Shown here piece after piece: positions 17,690 through 27,434 of a stretch of 64,000 bases of DNA (positions are counted from its first letter, which is position 1; each line of letters begins with the position of its first letter). Made by a program: the position numbers and the translations under genes. Under the pieces are notes generated by a model. That model saw only the letters and a list, made by a program, of their open reading frames with translations. It did not search any database and was not told the origin of the DNA. This DNA is from Aminicenans sp964648465 (lineage in GTDB: Bacteria; Acidobacteriota; Aminicenantia; Aminicenantales; Aminicenantaceae), in assembly GCA_964648465.1 (NCBI GenBank), contig CAZYMU010000003.1:49970-113969 (forward strand). The letters are read 5' to 3'.

Positions 17690-18748
17690 ATGCTCTCTGA
17701 TATTTCTATCGAACCTTTCCGCGGAGATATCGAAGGTCTTGAAAAAATGGCTTTTTCTTCCTGGCGCGACGAATATGGGATTGAATCCTTTCCTAATTTT
17801 TACCGGCCTGCATTTTTGAAGTACTTATTTGGGCACATACAGGATGAAAGAGCTCTTATTGCGGCTTATCGTGGGGACGAGGTTGTTTCATTTTTAGCCA
17901 ATTTGCCGCGGCACTTTAGTTTCAAAGGGGAAAAATACTATGCAGCCCTCAGCTGCATCATGGTTACAAGAAAAGAGCTGCTTCGCCGAGGCCTTGGCCT
18001 GGCAATTATCCGTGAGGGACTCAAGCTCAACAAAGAGTTAAAATATGACTTTACGTTATTCACCCTTGAAGCAGGTCATAGATCTTCGCTGATGATCAAG
18101 AAGCTTGAAGAATCAGGCAATCCGGTTAAATTCGTTAAACGGATGTATGTTGTTGCCAGAGTGCTTGACCTTGAACGCGCTTCTGTTTCTGAAGGCCTTA
18201 AGTCATGGGAAAAGATGATAATTAAGATTATTGGTGCACACCGGCAGCCAAAAACCGATTCATCTGTTTTTGTAAGAGAATACAGGCCGGAAGATATTGA
18301 AGTATGCCTAGCCCTTCTCAATCAATACAAGGAGCATGTTGGTCTGGCAAGAGTATGGGAAAGGGATGAACTTGCCTGGGAACTGGATTATCCTGATGTT
18401 TCGAAAACCCTTGTTTATGAAAAATCGGGCAGGGTAAAGGGACTTATCAATTATATTCTGTATGAACATATCGGCAAGACCAAAGAACGCTGGGCATGGA
18501 TAAACCATGTGGCTTATCCAACACTTTCAGGCCGGGAGCGGGTAGGTTTTATTAACGCTTTTCTTCATTATATTAAAGAATCTAACTGCATAGGGGCACT
18601 GGAGTTTACAAAGAAGTACTATCCAATGGCTCCTCTTTACAAGGCTCACTTTTTTCCTTATTTCAGGTCAGTAAAAATGGTCTCCTGGAGTTTCAACCCG
18701 GATGTTGTTATTGAAAACATCCCGGATGTCTATGAAGTTCAGATTTGA
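17690..18748 (+). CDS. GNAT-type N-acetyltransferase, two lobes
   Basis: A 352-residue protein with two GNAT-like halves. In the first (residues ~1-150) the motif LLRRGLGLAIIREGLKLNKE matches the acetyl-CoA pyrophosphate loop Q/RxxGxG/A; the second half (~180-340) lacks an equally clear loop. Such tandem proteins acetylate amines from acetyl-CoA, but the acceptor cannot be read from sequence. A near-perfect AGGAGG lies seven bases before the ATG. It stands alone on the plus strand between minus-strand genes. Confidence 0.75.
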   Translation: MLSDISIEPFRGDIEGLEKMAFSSWRDEYGIESFPNFYRPAFLKYLFGHIQDERALIAAYRGDEVVSFLANLPRHFSFKGEKYYAALSCIMVTRKELLRRGLGLAIIREGLKLNKELKYDFTLFTLEAGHRSSLMIKKLEESGNPVKFVKRMYVVARVLDLERASVSEGLKSWEKMIIKIIGAHRQPKTDSSVFVREYRPEDIEVCLALLNQYKEHVGLARVWERDELAWELDYPDVSKTLVYEKSGRVKGLINYILYEHIGKTKERWAWINHVAYPTLSGRERVGFINAFLHYIKESNCIGALEFTKKYYPMAPLYKAHFFPYFRSVKMVSWSFNPDVVIENIPDVYEVQI

Positions 18749-18788
18749 AAAATGAAAATTTGTCAACTCTCTACTGATCATATCGAGA

Positions 18789-19217
18789 TTAAAGCATGCA
18801 ACTGTCTTTTCTAACGGAAAGATTGGAATTGTGGCTGCTGACCAGCTTTGTCTTTGCTTTGTTTGAAATAGTAAAAGTTACACCATTAAGCTGCATGGAA
18901 TGGGATTTGAGGGTTTTCTCGATTTTTCCCTTTAATGTATCGATATCCTGGCCCACATAGTCAAGTATATTATTGGCCATTTCACGTGAAATCCTTATTG
19001 TTGGAAGAGAATCCGACGGCATGGGCATTTTTCTGTCCTGGATCATTGAGAGCCTGCGGCGTGGGCTGGGAAAAATTGGCCGTTCGTCATTAATTTTTTG
19101 TGATAAAATAGTTCTTCTGGCTACATCTGGATTTTTATTGGGGGAATTTTCGATGAGCATGATAGCTACTGCCCCCATATTTTCGGCAAGCTCTTTTTTT
19201 GTGCGCCCTTCTGCCAA
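18789..19217 (-). CDS. Hypothetical protein, possible 5' frameshift
   Basis: A 142-residue frame, basic and Lys/Ser-rich at the end, with no domain I recognise. It would start at TTG, directly preceded by an in-frame TGA. A better start, ATG behind GAGGG about ten bases upstream, is in another frame (the peptide would begin MRELHMLIG). The composition of the downstream frame looks real. Either the TTG is used or a one-base change has split the original gene near 19215. An overlapping plus-strand frame here looks like a shadow. Confidence 0.45.
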   Translation of the reverse strand: MAEGRTKKELAENMGAVAIMLIENSPNKNPDVARRTILSQKINDERPIFPSPRRRLSMIQDRKMPMPSDSLPTIRISREMANNILDYVGQDIDTLKGKIEKTLKSHSMQLNGVTFTISNKAKTKLVSSHNSNLSVRKDSCML

Positions 19218-19313
19218 TCAACATGTGCAATTCCCTCATTAAAGTTATAAACCCTATTTCTAAATGTTGACTTCTGGGATATCATTTTATTTATTTAAAG
19301 CAAGGAGGTAAGT

Positions 19314-19760
19314 ATGAAGAAATTTAAATGGATTATTCCGCTGGCCGTCCTGCTGTTTTTTGTCTCTTGCAGCAAAGAGCCAGCCCAGGAAATTGAGCCA
19401 GAGCATATCACTGTTCAGCATATTCTAATCGCTTTTCAAGGTTCAATCCCTAAGGACAGCTTGACACGGACACTTTCGGAGGCAGAAACCCTGGCGCAAG
19501 AAATTTTCGAGCGGGCTAAAAAGGGCGAAGGATTCGACGGCCTTGTTAAAGAATATACTGACGATCAATATCCAGGCATATATAAAATGTCTAATATTGA
19601 TATTCTTCCGGATGAAAGTAGTGGAGAATATTTACGTTCACGCATGGTAAAAGCTTTTGGCGATGTGAGCTTCAGCCTCAAGCTAAACTGCATCGGCCTT
19701 GCAGAGTACGATCCTGAAACCAGCAAATACGGCTGGCACATTATCAAAAGAATCGAGTAG
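19314..19760 (+). CDS. PpiC/parvulin-like PPIase lipoprotein
   Basis: A 148-residue protein with a lipoprotein signal (LFFVSC, Cys ~20) and one rotamase domain: ITVQHILIAFQG opens it, the helix with SEAETLAQEIFERAKKGEGFDGLVKEYTDD follows, and the end GWHIIKRIE is characteristic of parvulins. It should assist folding of exported proteins, like SurA or PrsA. It is shorter than those chaperones, having only the catalytic domain. AAGGAGGT precedes the ATG. The region usually holding FGDVSFSLKLNEIG reads FGDVSFSLKLNCIG, in keeping with the family. Confidence 0.88.
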   Translation: MKKFKWIIPLAVLLFFVSCSKEPAQEIEPEHITVQHILIAFQGSIPKDSLTRTLSEAETLAQEIFERAKKGEGFDGLVKEYTDDQYPGIYKMSNIDILPDESSGEYLRSRMVKAFGDVSFSLKLNCIGLAEYDPETSKYGWHIIKRIE

Positions 19761-19817
19761 ATTGCAGTAATCATTTTTTCTTTAGCTGTTTTCGGTAATT
19801 CATTGCTGTCATAAATG

Positions 19818-20696
19818 CTATTTTCCCTTATTCAATTTCAACCCATACACTTTTACAGGATGAGGATGAAAATATCCTTTTCCGTCCCACCAGCCTTTTA
19901 CATAGGGAGGACTTGGGGAGATAGCCTCCTGTGCTGAATGTGTTTTTCCTGTTTCCAATTCGAGCCATCCTTGATCAACAGGCAAAATATATTCTGGTTC
20001 GGGTTCTTGGCCTTGAATATCAGAGAGGGCTTTAAAATAGTTCCATCGGCCATTGTATCCTATTATTTTCCCTTCAACGTAATATCCGTGAGGTTTCCTA
20101 AAATCACCTTTTGCCCAAAAAATATAATCTTTTAACACTAAATATCCTTTAATTTGATCAGGTGGAGAAGGAAAATCGAAGATCTTTACTTTCTCTTCAG
20201 TGCTCCAATGTTTTTGATGTCTTACTACTCTTTCCATCAATATATTGTTTTCCTTGGATACAACGAATTTTATATATTCGCTTTTATTTGAAAAGTGAAG
20301 CCGTTGGTCAGGTGTAAATAAAAAAAAGTAGAACCAGATATAATTTTTTCCTTTAAGATAGGGATTTTGAGTATAACCACTTATCTTTCTTAAGGGATAT
20401 CCATCTCCATCCAACATCAAAGCATACAGCAGATATTCTGGAGATAAAGTCTGAGGAAGATCTGCTTTTACTGTTAAAAAATCTGTCCCTTCTCCGATAA
20501 TCTCAATTCTATCAAATGCTGCAGCCATCTGATCTTTATCAACTGAACTAGGAATGACATCTACTATTTTGTTAGAGCAGCAACACGCGAATAATAGGAA
20601 TACTAAAGTAAATAATGTGAAAAGAAATAGAATTTGATTTTTAGGTTTTAGATGGATAGAAATTTGTTTTTTTCTTATGTAAGTGTTTACCCTCAT
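19818..20696 (-). CDS. Hypothetical lipoprotein
   Basis: About 292 residues starting MRVNTYIRKK, with a hydrophobic signal ending in LLFACCC, a plausible lipobox. The mature part is rich in aromatic residues and beta-strand patterns but matches no family I know. A longer frame starts at ATG 20732, but a perfect TATAAT on this strand (20742-20737) would put the transcription start at about 20730, so the inner ATG at 20696 is the better choice. It is followed downstream by the PPIase gene on the opposite strand. Confidence 0.65.
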   Translation of the reverse strand: MRVNTYIRKKQISIHLKPKNQILFLFTLFTLVFLLFACCCSNKIVDVIPSSVDKDQMAAAFDRIEIIGEGTDFLTVKADLPQTLSPEYLLYALMLDGDGYPLRKISGYTQNPYLKGKNYIWFYFFLFTPDQRLHFSNKSEYIKFVVSKENNILMERVVRHQKHWSTEEKVKIFDFPSPPDQIKGYLVLKDYIFWAKGDFRKPHGYYVEGKIIGYNGRWNYFKALSDIQGQEPEPEYILPVDQGWLELETGKTHSAQEAISPSPPYVKGWWDGKGYFHPHPVKVYGLKLNKGK

Positions 20697-20736
20697 TTTT
20701 TCCGATTTCAGTCTATTGAGATTATTAATCATGTAT

Positions 20737-20742
20737 ATTATA
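20737..20742 (-). promoter_or_regulatory. TATAAT -10 element
   Basis: A perfect -10 hexamer on the minus strand upstream of the hypothetical lipoprotein gene. The expected start point falls near 20730. The -35 region (ATGACT, 16 bases upstream) is weak. Confidence 0.45.
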
Positions 20743-20798
20743 GCGAAAATTTGAAGGCAGTCATAGAGAAATTAAATAAGGAAAAGGGTAGGGAAGTA

Positions 20799-22649
20799 TC
20801 AGCCGGCCGAACCGCCGCCGCCGCCTCCGCCGCCACCACCGCCACCGGAAAATCCTCCACCTCCTCCGGAGGAATAATGAGCAGCTGAAGTGCTGGCCTG
20901 ATGTATGGAAGTAGACATGGATTCAATACTGTTGATCATACTCTGTATACGGCCGGTATTGACGAAAAGTGCCCGGTTGTATCCGACATACCACACCGGC
21001 GAAACTGCTTTCTTATCCTGGATTATTTTTGGTAGCATTTTCAGAATCTTTTTCGCATTTCCGAAAATAATAGCAAATACTAGGTAATGTTCCCATAACT
21101 TATATGCTTCTGGTGAAGTATCCTTGAAACGGGAAAAATCATCCAGAAAATGTTCGAGTGCCTTCCACAACTCATTTTCCCGTGCCCAATGTTTATCCCG
21201 GCGTTTGATCTTAGGAATCAAGATTATCGCCAGTACCATAAGCACAAGATTTACAGTCAGGATTGCCAGGGGAAAGGATACAGACATGAAGATCTTTCTC
21301 ATACGGTTGCTGGCTGGTTCAATGAATTCATGTTTTTCTGCATCCTCCTTCACGGCTTTCTGCCATTTTATGTACCATTTCTGGAATTCCTGTGGTTTCT
21401 TACGGAAATATTTTTTCAGTTCTTCAACTTCAAGTCGGTCGCCGATTTGACCCGGCTGGTCTGCGATATCCATGAAAATCTGACTGAGGAACATCGTTTC
21501 ATACGGCAGCAGCTTGGAGTCGGTCTGAAATTCCTTGCAGCAGATTATAGTCGTTTCATATTCCTGCTTGTTTCCGAACAGAGAACGTTTCTTTTCCAAA
21601 TGGTCTTCAAGCTCAAGATAGCCACGGCGAGCCAGGTCAAAAAGCGTCGCCGTAAACGAGTTGGGCGTGATATCACGGCCTTCACGCAGGAGCACTTCGA
21701 CTAGTGCAGGCGGTAACTCTGAAGGCAGTTCACGGTGATATTCCGGAATATCCGTAAACCGATAATCTTTTCCCACTCTTTTCCAGGACCGGTTGTAGAA
21801 AAACAGCCAGAGCAGCGACCCGACAACAAGCCATGCCAGCCAGACCGTAAACAGAATCATCATTCTTTTCTTATGCTTTTCTCTGGCTTTTTGAGCCTGT
21901 TCTGCCTGTTCAATGGTCTGCTGTACAAAACGAGCTTCCTCTTTCTTGATGGATTCTCGCGTATGCCGGTCAGAGGGAATTCCACTGACCATTCCGGAGG
22001 GCCACACCACTCGGATCTCTACGTGCTGGCCGGAGCGTAGGTTTCTTGCAGTGAAACGAACTGTCTTGAGGTCAATGATTGTCACATACCCGGAAAGCGG
22101 ACCGTGCCCGTAAGCCAGAAAGTCATCCCTCGACTGGATTTCTTCCGGAAGATGTACTTGTATTTTTACCGTGGATGTAGGTCTGTCCCATCCTGAACCT
22201 ATGATCTGCCAGTAAAGCTCTGATACCGAGGGATAGCTTATGATCCCGCCTCTGATGATGTAATGGATATGAAAAGTGCGCTTCTCATTACGGGCATGGT
22301 AAAACCATTTGGCTTCAAACCTCGAGCGGTTAGAGGAAGTCTCGATCCGTAATTCATTTTCCTGTTCATCCAAGACACGGAAATCCTCAAGCGAAGCATT
22401 ATAATGATACCCCTGCCGGTTTAATTGTAATGTTATCCAGAGAGATGCCCAGGAAAAACTTCCCTGGAAATCATATGTCCGGTATTCATCCACTATAAAC
22501 GAACCGTCTTTATGGACATCGATCTCGATTCGGACTTCGGGAAAGTAAAAAGTCTTACTGTCTGCCCTGACCGGGGAGATGAAGGCCGCAGACAATACCA
22601 AAAAGCAAAGAAATGTAGTAACCGTTTTAAAAAAGCGCTCTGATTTCAT
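20799..22649 (-). CDS. DUF2207 membrane protein with glycine-rich tail
   Basis: A 616-residue protein with a signal peptide (residues 1-29, cut after VRA), an extracytoplasmic beta domain (~30-240: DVHKDGSFIVDEYRTYDFQGSF is the typical DUF2207 opening), a transmembrane helix at ~265-287, a cytoplasmic winged-helix-like part (~320-440: ELPPALVEVLLREGRDITPNSFTATLFDLARRGYLEL), further helices near 455-480, and an end made almost only of Gly with Ser/Phe. This is the standard layout of the predicted membrane family DUF2207/YciQ-like. Its molecular role is unknown. Confidence 0.9.
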   Translation of the reverse strand: MKSERFFKTVTTFLCFLVLSAAFISPVRADSKTFYFPEVRIEIDVHKDGSFIVDEYRTYDFQGSFSWASLWITLQLNRQGYHYNASLEDFRVLDEQENELRIETSSNRSRFEAKWFYHARNEKRTFHIHYIIRGGIISYPSVSELYWQIIGSGWDRPTSTVKIQVHLPEEIQSRDDFLAYGHGPLSGYVTIIDLKTVRFTARNLRSGQHVEIRVVWPSGMVSGIPSDRHTRESIKKEEARFVQQTIEQAEQAQKAREKHKKRMMILFTVWLAWLVVGSLLWLFFYNRSWKRVGKDYRFTDIPEYHRELPSELPPALVEVLLREGRDITPNSFTATLFDLARRGYLELEDHLEKKRSLFGNKQEYETTIICCKEFQTDSKLLPYETMFLSQIFMDIADQPGQIGDRLEVEELKKYFRKKPQEFQKWYIKWQKAVKEDAEKHEFIEPASNRMRKIFMSVSFPLAILTVNLVLMVLAIILIPKIKRRDKHWARENELWKALEHFLDDFSRFKDTSPEAYKLWEHYLVFAIIFGNAKKILKMLPKIIQDKKAVSPVWYVGYNRALFVNTGRIQSMINSIESMSTSIHQASTSAAHYSSGGGGGFSGGGGGGGGGGGGSAG

Positions 22650-22785
22650 TTTAATAGAAGGTTTATACCATTTAGATTAGGAATGTTCAAGAGATGGCGA
22701 CAGAGATGGCAACACGAAATTGCTGTCTCTTGACATTATTAAATGTTCAGGACTAAGATTGCTGAAAAAAGTTGGAGAGGAAAGA

Positions 22786-23991
22786 ATGCTAATAAGAAAA
22801 AAAATTACTGTCTTTATCCTGTTTTGCCTTTTTATTGGAATTCGAGTCTACGGGGTAGAGGACGAGGGCCTCCTTCTAAAAATCGGAAATCCCAAACTGA
22901 AAAACAAGACAATGACCATTTTCCCGGGGAATATTTATTCGGCCTGCACCGGGGAAGTCATTTCTTTTTCTGAAATGATAGCCGAAATGAAAACTAGTCG
23001 ATTTGTTTATGTGGGAGAAACGCATAATAGTCTGCCTATTCATGAGATTCAGTTTAAAGTCATAGAAGCCCTGTCTGATAAGGGTAAACTGCCCTGTATC
23101 GGCATGGAAATGTTCCCTATTAACTTCCAGGACGTGCTGAATAAGTGGAGCCTTGGTATTCTGACGGGAGAGAAATTCATTCGGGAAATCCAGTGGTATA
23201 TTACATGGAATTTCAATTTTGGATATTATGAACAGATATTTAATCTGGCTAAAAAAAGGAAAATTCCCATTTATGCTCTAAATATCCCCAGAAGTGTAAT
23301 AAAAAACATCCGGATGAAAGGATGGGATTCTCTATCTGAAGAGGAGCAGAAATTGTTGCCAAAGCCTGATCTTTCGAATAAAGAACACAGAACTCTTATT
23401 CGCAAGATATTTGAAACTTCCGATATTCCACCCCAGATGAAAGGAAGATTTTTAGATATGGCTTTTGAAGGGCTTTATAGGGCGCAATCTGCATGGGATG
23501 AAGCTATGGCCTTCTATGTTTGCAAGGCCTACCGGCTTGAGAATAAGCCTGTTGTAGTCCTGGGCGGTTCAGGCCATTTGCTTTATAATTTGGGAATCAA
23601 CCGCCGGGTCTTTGAAAAAAACAATCTGCCTTTTAGCACACTTATCTGCGTGCCTGTATCAAAGGAGAAAAAGAGTGTCTTAGTCTCTCGAAGCCTGGCC
23701 AATTTCGTTTGGGGAATTCCTGAAGAAGAAAGGCCTGCCTTTCCATCTGTAGGCCTCAGTTTGAAGATTTTTAAAGGTCTATCAAACATTGTTGTCTCTC
23801 AAAATCCCATGGGAGGTGCGGCTAAAAATACCTCTTTTCTAAAGGGGGATGTTATCCTTTCTGTGGACGGAAAAGTTTTCAGTGATATAAACGAACTGCG
23901 GACATATTTAGCCCGTTTTAGCTGGGGAGAATCTGTTAGATTTCGACTTTTACGGAATGGAGAAGAAAGAGAATTAACATTAAAATTTTAA
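22786..23991 (+). CDS. ChaN-family haem-binding-like protein with C-terminal PDZ domain
   Basis: About 401 residues with a signal peptide (to ~residue 24). Residues ~50-290 form a ChaN/Tiki-type domain: FVYVGETHNSLPIHEIQ, IGMEMFP, and VVVLGGSGHLLYNLGI are its hallmark blocks. ChaN-like proteins bind haem or act as erythromycin-esterase/Tiki-like hydrolases; His and Glu of GETH and the late GSGH are present. A PDZ domain follows (~320-400: NPMGGAAKNTSFLKGDVILSVDGK). I chose ATG 22786 because GGAGAGGAAAG precedes it and a signal peptide begins there; a longer frame from 22720 adds only an odd extension. Confidence 0.85.
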   Translation: MLIRKKITVFILFCLFIGIRVYGVEDEGLLLKIGNPKLKNKTMTIFPGNIYSACTGEVISFSEMIAEMKTSRFVYVGETHNSLPIHEIQFKVIEALSDKGKLPCIGMEMFPINFQDVLNKWSLGILTGEKFIREIQWYITWNFNFGYYEQIFNLAKKRKIPIYALNIPRSVIKNIRMKGWDSLSEEEQKLLPKPDLSNKEHRTLIRKIFETSDIPPQMKGRFLDMAFEGLYRAQSAWDEAMAFYVCKAYRLENKPVVVLGGSGHLLYNLGINRRVFEKNNLPFSTLICVPVSKEKKSVLVSRSLANFVWGIPEEERPAFPSVGLSLKIFKGLSNIVVSQNPMGGAAKNTSFLKGDVILSVDGKVFSDINELRTYLARFSWGESVRFRLLRNGEERELTLKF

Positions 23992-24000
23992 TATTGCAGC

Positions 24001-24539
24001 TTTTATGAATATCCCAGGAGGACGTGGGGTATTCACGAGTCAAGCTTGCTGTAGATGCAAGGCACAGGGTATGCAGCTGTGGTATTTCACCGCAAATGCC
24101 CTGTAACGAAGCAGATGCGGTAAGATCGGCTCGCCTGTAAGGTAAAGAATGCCGATAATAGATGAATTTGAGTGCATGTTTGCGCTCCACTAAGATTTTT
24201 AACGCCATTTACTCACGATCTTCTCGGCTCTGCTGGAACTCCGCATATTTATCTTAAGCACCACCACAATGTCCGCGAGCCATCATTAACACCGCCCCTT
24301 TGATTATACAGTGCTCACACATCCATCAGGCCCGACTTCGCGGGTTCCCTCGAAGATCGACTCATAAAGGCTAAATCTTTTAATGTCGCTTCCTCCATCC
24401 CCTCAAATTCATATGCTTTACGATGTTAAGTTGTGATCTAACCTATGGTATAGAATAAAGTAATTCTGAGGATTTCATGGAGAACGATCAAAACTGGTTG
24501 ATATTATATTAATTCTATCAGCAATTTTTATGAATATCC
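24001..24539. mobile_element. Decayed insertion flanked by 14-bp direct repeats
   Basis: TTTTATGAATATCC occurs identically at 24001-24014 and 24526-24539 and brackets ~510 bases that hold one copy of the 138-bp repeat (24024-24160), an imperfect 10-bp hairpin (24007-24016 with 24025-24034) and a stretch with no credible open frame. Long direct repeats around non-coding DNA suggest target-site duplication by a now non-autonomous or decayed element. No transposase is recognisable. Confidence 0.5.
24024..24160 (+). repeat. 138-bp dispersed repeat, copy 1
   Basis: This stretch aligns with the reverse complement of 27435-27572 at roughly 85-90 percent by eye. Shared blocks include ATTCACGAGTCAAG, GCACAGGGTATGCAGCT, CCGCAAATGCCCTGTAACGA and GGTAAGATCGGCTCGCCTG. 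The two copies bracket the DUF5916 gene in inverted orientation. Confidence 0.8.
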
Positions 24540-24543
24540 TATA

Positions 24544-27195
24544 TCAAATGTTCCAGCGATAAGAAAACTTAATAAGAAATATATTGTCTCCTGGGGTAGT
24601 GAATAAATCACCCAAGTCGCGGATAAAATTAAAATCTCCTGGATGGGCATAATCTGCCCGGTTTTGAGTCCAGACAAGATAGAGCAGGGATCCCTGATGA
24701 TATTCCCAGCGCAGTACTATTGTTCCTCGAAGGGATTTCATGTTGAAATCGGGATTGGAGAACGAAAAGTCTGAAGCAGGTCCTGGACCGTCAGGATCCA
24801 CTGTATATGTTCCATCTGAGTAAGAAATCGTGGATTCATCTTCGCTAAATATATTGTAATCATAGGTTTTAGGTGCCGAGAGCTCCTTGAATTCATCATA
24901 TTTTCCAATGGCAAGGAAAGGCTGAAGATAGAGTTGAAGGCTCAGTTTGGGAGTAAAGGTCCAGTTCAATCGGATTTCGCTCGAGAGGACTTTTTGATCA
25001 AGCCTACCAAATACATAACGTGTGCCAAAAGTTGCGGTCATCAGGTAATCATTGACTCTGGTTACCCAGTGGATTTTTGACCGCCGGTTATAATAGCCAG
25101 GGCCGAAGGAAAGACTGATATTGCTTCTCGGCTTCCAGCGGATGGAAATTTCACTGTCCCAACTTTGGCCTTCAGTTGGCCTTGAATAAAGGCTTGTATC
25201 TGCAGATATAACAACAGGCTTCCGGCTGTCGCTGTCCATCCCGAGATCGATTTGATAGCCAGCCGGAATGAGTGCCAGAGGTCCACCTCTTGTTAAATCA
25301 TTACTTATTGTTTGGGGATTATAAGCGAGCAGCGTGTTAAATTCCCAGTAATTCAAGAACTGACCCTCGGAAAGAAACAGATATCCATCCCAGGTTTTAT
25401 TTCCGCCGAAGTCATAATTTCGGAAAACGCCACCCGCAATATATACTCTGCGGAATATTTTTCCCGGGTGGGGCCAATCATAACCGGATATAAAATGGGC
25501 ATTAATCACATCAGAACTTCCAAACTGAAATCCTGCGTCATTAGAGTCAAAACCCGGGGAGAGCAGACCGAATGCCGCATTAAAAAGAAATCTTCCTTTT
25601 TGTTTGTTAATCATAAATCGTCCTCCCCATCCGCTCATAGAAGTTGCCTCTTCATTTACCTCAACGTGAGTCGCATCCGGCCTCTGAAAATAGTGGATGG
25701 AAGATTGCTGCAGGCTCAGAATTTTATCCTGGCTACCATCAACACGAGTGCTGCCAAACCAGCCGTTAATAACCCAGGTTTTGTTTTTATCGAGGAATGT
25801 CCAGCCATCGATTGCGAAACTGAAAGCATTTTTATTGATAGTGCTTTCAAGGTTTTCATTATTGAGGTCTCTAACGACCGAAGTCGCAATAAAGCCAAGT
25901 CCCTGGGCGCCCTCGTTGAACTCTTTCTGGGTACGAAGTACTCCATAGTAAGAAAAAGGTTCTACTTCTTCCTGGAAGCGTTGACCATCAGAATCAATTT
26001 CAGCATATTCCCGTGCGGTAAGGGCATTGATAAAACCGAAATTCCAGCCGCTTCCTATTTTACCGGAAAGTTTAAATGCTCCTAGTATAGTGGATCTGTC
26101 GGGATAATCCACATATCCATTTCTAGAGACGTATCCCTGAGGAGCACGTCCAATCCTGCGGCTGTAAAACAAAGAGGGAGAACTCCAGCTTATATTGACA
26201 TTGTTGTTTGCTCCTCCCCGTCCAAAAGCATTAAAGATGTTGGCACCCTCGATAAAGAAAGGACGTTTTTCTTGGTAATATGTCTCGTATGCAGAAAGGT
26301 TAATCACAGCAGGATCGACTTCAACCTGGCCGAAGTCAGGATTGACAGTTGTATCCAGTGTCAGATTGCTCTTTAACCCTATCTTCAAGTCGAATCCGGC
26401 ATTACCCAAATAATCCTTTCCGGTCTGGAAAGGATTGCCTGATTCTTCGGGACTGAATTGAGCCTCGCCTACAGAGTAGGGGAGGAATTCGATATGCCGT
26501 CTAGGGCTGATTCCTCTGATCCCTGTGAGCTTGGCAAAGCGAGAGACATAGCCACTGTCCTCTTTTGGTACCCAGACAAAGCTGAGTTTCTCGTTTTTTC
26601 GCTTAATGACTCTCTTGAAATTTACTCCCCATATGTATTCTTCTTTCTTAGGAAAACGCAGTTGATTATATGGTATCCTTATTTCGACTATCCAACCTCC
26701 ATCATCGATATGGGTTTTTGACTCCCATATACCATCCCAGGTCGTATCCTTCCATTCATCATTATATAAGGTCCAATCTACTATGGAACCGGCTGGATTC
26801 ACGGCAAACTGGAAACCTGTCCTTTTGTCATAATAAGGGTCCACGGCAAATATGAACCAGTCAGATTCAACAAAATCATCCCGGCGCCCTAAACGGCTTG
26901 TGATTGATTCCGGATTCGAATCATAGAGTCGTGCTGCCACATAGATGGCGTCTTTGTCATAGGCTACCCAGACTTCAGTTTTTTCTGTAGGATCTGCACC
27001 ATCAATCGGGTCTGACTGGACAAAGTCGCTGTAACCTTTCGTTTTCCAGACTTTTTCCTCAAGAACACCGTCAACGTTAATGGGGCCATTGGCTTGAACA
27101 GCCTGAACGATTTTCTGTACTGATGGATCTGGTGCATTAGCAAATAGGAATAGGGGTATAAGACAGGAAATAATAAATAGAACTGTTTTTTTCAA
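24544..27195 (-). CDS. DUF5916 outer-membrane beta-barrel protein with CBM9-like domain
   Basis: About 883 residues. A signal peptide (to FANA, ~20) precedes a CBM9-like domain (~28-215: INVDGVLEEKVWKTKGYSDFVQ, VAYDKDAIYVAARLYD) and then a long DUF5916 region with alternating aromatic beta strands, ending in FSYRWNI with polar/aromatic alternation typical of outer-membrane barrels. Related proteins are common in Bacteroidota, Gemmatimonadota and Acidobacteriota-like lineages; a role in carbohydrate or TonB-linked functions is supposed but unproven. I chose TTG 27195, seven bases from AAGGAG, giving an MKKTVLF start; TTG 27201 is too close to the Shine-Dalgarno. Confidence 0.9.
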   Translation of the reverse strand: MKKTVLFIISCLIPLFLFANAPDPSVQKIVQAVQANGPINVDGVLEEKVWKTKGYSDFVQSDPIDGADPTEKTEVWVAYDKDAIYVAARLYDSNPESITSRLGRRDDFVESDWFIFAVDPYYDKRTGFQFAVNPAGSIVDWTLYNDEWKDTTWDGIWESKTHIDDGGWIVEIRIPYNQLRFPKKEEYIWGVNFKRVIKRKNEKLSFVWVPKEDSGYVSRFAKLTGIRGISPRRHIEFLPYSVGEAQFSPEESGNPFQTGKDYLGNAGFDLKIGLKSNLTLDTTVNPDFGQVEVDPAVINLSAYETYYQEKRPFFIEGANIFNAFGRGGANNNVNISWSSPSLFYSRRIGRAPQGYVSRNGYVDYPDRSTILGAFKLSGKIGSGWNFGFINALTAREYAEIDSDGQRFQEEVEPFSYYGVLRTQKEFNEGAQGLGFIATSVVRDLNNENLESTINKNAFSFAIDGWTFLDKNKTWVINGWFGSTRVDGSQDKILSLQQSSIHYFQRPDATHVEVNEEATSMSGWGGRFMINKQKGRFLFNAAFGLLSPGFDSNDAGFQFGSSDVINAHFISGYDWPHPGKIFRRVYIAGGVFRNYDFGGNKTWDGYLFLSEGQFLNYWEFNTLLAYNPQTISNDLTRGGPLALIPAGYQIDLGMDSDSRKPVVISADTSLYSRPTEGQSWDSEISIRWKPRSNISLSFGPGYYNRRSKIHWVTRVNDYLMTATFGTRYVFGRLDQKVLSSEIRLNWTFTPKLSLQLYLQPFLAIGKYDEFKELSAPKTYDYNIFSEDESTISYSDGTYTVDPDGPGPASDFSFSNPDFNMKSLRGTIVLRWEYHQGSLLYLVWTQNRADYAHPGDFNFIRDLGDLFTTPGDNIFLIKFSYRWNI

Positions 27196-27434
27196 CTGCA
27201 ATCTCCTTGTGAATAATTAGGGCTAACGCGCATGTCTTTCTTTTTATATTTATTTTAATAATACGTAATAATAAGCGAATTAGTTTACATTTATATATAT
27301 TAAAAAAAACTTTTTTTGTCAGAATCCCTAATAAAATGAGACGTTTTAACAAGCACTTTGGTTGCCAAAAAAGTTACCAGGTACCTTTTTAGGAAAATCA
27401 TGATAACACTTTCATTCGGGAGGTCACTTTTCTT

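Noticed and set aside
20652..20888. Ala/Thr-rich plus-strand frame
   Set aside because: It is the complement of the glycine-rich tail of the DUF2207 gene, not a gene.
24160..24525. Possible structural RNA or transposase gene in the insert
   Set aside because: I could not fit a conserved RNA fold by eye, and frames on both strands are short and interrupted.
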